The notes under the pieces: model-generated
The model's database searches: none
What the model saw: only the letters and a program-made list of their open reading frames with translations
What the model was told of the DNA's origin: nothing
In this document: positions 20,140-21,565 of the stretch, piece after piece
Layout: each line of letters begins with the position of its first letter
Position numbering within the stretch: position 1 is the stretch's first letter
Assembly: GCA_002363125.1 (NCBI GenBank)
Contig: DEWE01000011.1
Span: 1-21,565 of the forward strand
Length of the DNA stretch: 21,565 nt
Direction: 5' to 3'
Source: Candidatus Saccharibacteria bacterium UBA3218
GTDB taxonomy: Bacteria > Patescibacteriota > Saccharimonadia > Saccharimonadales > Saccharimonadaceae
Translations under genes and position numbers: made by a program

Positions 20140-20601
20140 ATGGAAAAACTGTTTTATCAATTAATTAAACAGAGTAAAACCTTAATTGAAAAGGCAAGAA
20201 AGAATTTAGAATCGACTTCCGAGAATAGAGTATTTTGGGAGGTTAATAGAGTGGGCGCTATAGCTGCGTACGTCTTTAATAATGAACGTGGCATAGTATG
20301 CGCTAAGCCAGTCTATGATGATTATGGTGGCTTTGCTTTAAGATTAGCATATCCTGCCACTAAAAAAATCATAGAATTATATTCTAAAAAGACTAAGATA
20401 TCGCATGTCGTTTTAAAAAGTGACGACTTTATTGCTTTTGCATTAGGGATTTTTAAAACAAAAGATGGTGGTTGGGAAGCAACACATACACCATGGACGC
20501 ATACATATAGTCGTTCCAAGGGTATTATTTATACTTCCATACAGGATGCTATAAATGGTATCTATACGGAGGATGTGTTTTGCAATCAACCGCACCCATA
20601 A
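20140..20601 (+). CDS. Protein of unknown function, 153 residues
   Basis: I do not recognise this protein. It has a consensus promoter, a purine-rich ribosome-binding site at 20127-20134 and its own terminator, so it is very probably expressed. The first 30 residues form a charged helix (KQSKTLIEKARKNLE); the rest mixes strands with aromatic-rich turns (KDGGWEATHTPWTHTYSRS). There is no signal peptide, membrane segment or cysteine pair. It converges on the ADP-ribosyltransferase-like gene, the stops being 39 bp apart around a shared hairpin. An antitoxin or immunity role is possible from position only. Confidence 0.75.
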   Translation: MEKLFYQLIKQSKTLIEKARKNLESTSENRVFWEVNRVGAIAAYVFNNERGIVCAKPVYDDYGGFALRLAYPATKKIIELYSKKTKISHVVLKSDDFIAFALGIFKTKDGGWEATHTPWTHTYSRSKGIIYTSIQDAINGIYTEDVFCNQPHP

Positions 20602-20607
20602 TGGAAA

Positions 20608-20636
20608 CCGTCACCTAATAAGGTGGCGGCTTTTTT
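20608..20636. terminator. Terminator between convergent genes
   Basis: CCGTCACC (20608-20615) pairs with GGTGGCGG (20622-20629), one wobble, 6-nt loop, then CTTTTTT on plus. On minus it is followed only by TTT, so it is strong for the unknown gene and weak for the ADP-ribosyltransferase gene. Confidence 0.85.
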
Positions 20637-20640
20637 ATAT

Positions 20641-21468
20641 TTATGCTTCTGGCTCGTATATTTTATGTGGTATGAGTAGTTCTTGGATGATAGTGCGACC
20701 GTCTTCTTTGGAGACGTCATAAATATAACTAAGAGACCCCCTCCTCAATAAAACTTCGGTTTGTTCTGGGTTATAACTAAGGTCTTTACTGAGAAGTGCG
20801 ATTGAATCCTTTGAATTGGCTGGGATAAGATAACGGATTTCAATATTGGCTTCGTTGTGCCATGAATTGTCGGTTTTATGCTCGGCAAAATTTCTATCTT
20901 GAGCTATAGATGTGGAAGTAAAACCGTCTTCTACGTAGAATTGGCCTTTTAGGTTTTTTAGATCTTCGGGTTTTTCAATACCGTAGCTCTTAAAACTATC
21001 GAGATTAACACCGCGAAAAGTTATAAAATCTGTATCGGTGGCTGGCGCATCAGAAAAAGCCGAATCAATCTCTGATATGAAATTTTTGATTTGATTTTCG
21101 ATCTCTGGAGTTTTTTGACCCATTTTGTCGTAATCCCAGAAGCCACGGAGGTATGAATTGATCCAAGTAAAGCGAAATCCGGAATACTCTCTAATAGCAG
21201 ATTTTTCATTTTGTGGCATGGCGTCGATTTTTTCTATATAATCTGGGTTGTCGGTGCAAAATTCATTGATTGAGGTATAGGTTTCTGGGGTTTCATTTAG
21301 TTTTTCGTCGATAAAATGTGCTATGTTTCCTAGTAAACCTTGGCGCTCGATCTCTCTAAGGTAAAGATTGCAAGTGCGGTTTTGGCTACTATTTGGGAGT
21401 TCTCGCATGGAAAAATTGGCCCAGGGGCTTTCGAATTCGTTGGCATTTGGTGTGATTTCATGGTTCAT
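20641..21468 (-). CDS. ADP-ribosyltransferase-like protein (R-S-E class, QxE variant)
   Basis: Predicted mono-ADP-ribosyltransferase, which transfers ADP-ribose from NAD to a target. The C-terminal half carries the three family motifs in order: Arg152 in TFRGV, the STS motif at 185-187 in DGFTSTSI, and the turn-glutamate motif EQTEVLLRRG (235-244) with catalytic Glu238. Two residues before it is Gln236, the QxE form typical of C3-like enzymes rather than the ExE of arginine-specific ones. The N-terminal 140 residues are helical and may hold a regulatory or target-binding part. No signal peptide was seen. The ATG at 21468 lies 7 nt after TGTTATAAT, so the mRNA should be leaderless. Effector, toxin or internal regulator remain open. 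Confidence 0.82.
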   Translation of the reverse strand: MNHEITPNANEFESPWANFSMRELPNSSQNRTCNLYLREIERQGLLGNIAHFIDEKLNETPETYTSINEFCTDNPDYIEKIDAMPQNEKSAIREYSGFRFTWINSYLRGFWDYDKMGQKTPEIENQIKNFISEIDSAFSDAPATDTDFITFRGVNLDSFKSYGIEKPEDLKNLKGQFYVEDGFTSTSIAQDRNFAEHKTDNSWHNEANIEIRYLIPANSKDSIALLSKDLSYNPEQTEVLLRRGSLSYIYDVSKEDGRTIIQELLIPHKIYEPEA

Positions 21469-21474
21469 AAAGCG

Positions 21475-21483
21475 ATTATAACA
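21475..21483 (-). promoter_or_regulatory. Extended -10 for a leaderless ADP-ribosyltransferase mRNA
   Basis: TGTTATAAT on minus (21483-21475). The expected start, 7 nt on, is the A of the ATG at 21468. No ribosome-binding site exists. Confidence 0.65.
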
Positions 21484-21498
21484 CTCTGAGCTGTATTA

Positions 21499-21526
21499 TT
21501 GAATTATCTACCTAAAGTGATATAAT
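21499..21526 (+). promoter_or_regulatory. Promoter of the terminal tRNA
   Basis: TTGAAT (21499-21504), 16 bp, TATAAT (21521-21526), with an extended TGA. It ends 9 bp before the tRNA, as for the other tRNAs here. Confidence 0.75.
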
Positions 21527-21535
21527 AAATATTAT

Positions 21536-21565
21536 GCCGCTATAGCTCAGTTGGTAGAGCGCATC
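21536..21565 (+). tRNA. tRNA, 5' part only (identity not determined)
   Basis: GCCGCTATAGCTCAGTTGG followed by TAGAGCGCATC is an acceptor 5' strand, a full D arm and the start of the anticodon stem. The window ends before the anticodon. The 5' half resembles tRNA-Thr among others, but this is not decidable here. Confidence 0.85.

Noticed and set aside
1..21565. CRISPR array or insertion sequence
   Set aside because: No regularly spaced direct repeats and no transposase or integrase frame were seen; the nested palindrome at 1186-1359 has no coding capacity.

Overview
This window looks like part of a small, AT-leaning genome of the Candidate Phyla Radiation, most likely Candidatus Saccharibacteria (TM7). 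That assignment is an inference from gene content and was not tested by alignment. TGA is used as a stop codon (glyA and the RluA-family gene end in TGA), which argues against the recoded Gracilibacteria and Absconditabacteria. Sortases, a secreted SleB-type hydrolase and no outer-membrane genes suggest a single-membrane, Gram-positive-like envelope.

Layout. (1) 1-7835, plus strand: core expression genes. The 3' end of rpoC is followed by secY, a membrane sortase, infA, rpmJ, rpsM, rpsK, rpsD, rpoA, rplQ, rplM and rpsI, closed by a bidirectional terminator. adk and map, which often lie between secY and infA, are absent. (2) 7840-8487, minus: a secreted SleB-family cell-wall hydrolase, then tRNA-Ala(CGC) on plus. 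(3) 8736-12528, minus: thyA-folA-glyA, a tight operon encoding the complete thymidylate cycle, preceded by an HD-domain (YfbR/HDDC2-like) nucleotidase gene. (4) 12659-15575, plus: a secreted sortase-like protein, a membrane-anchored CotH-kinase-family protein, and a cytoplasmic choloylglycine hydrolase/penicillin V acylase-family enzyme. (5) 15643-19220, plus: tRNA-Ala(GGC), trpS, an RluA-family pseudouridine synthase, a DNA polymerase III delta'-like protein without a P-loop, a TPR protein and tRNA-Tyr(GTA). (6) 19221-21565: an accessory stretch between tRNA-Tyr and a partial tRNA. It holds a small unknown gene behind a long hairpin-rich leader, a second unknown gene, and a convergent ADP-ribosyltransferase-like gene.

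Promoters are unusually readable. Most have a TGN-extended -10 (often TGCTATAAT), and several have a -35 at 16-18 bp. In at least three genes (CotH, TPR, ADP-ribosyltransferase) the ATG lies exactly where transcription should start, which predicts leaderless mRNAs. RluA and infA are close to this.

The strongest oddities are: a trigger-loop Arg-to-Asp change in RNA polymerase beta'; loss of zinc-ligand cysteines in both beta' and L36; a 174-bp nested palindrome between rpoC and secY; a hairpin pairing the tRNA-Ala 3' CCACCA with the trpS ribosome-binding site; the structured leader at 19846-20004; and the tRNA-flanked accessory segment with a QxE-type ADP-ribosyltransferase.
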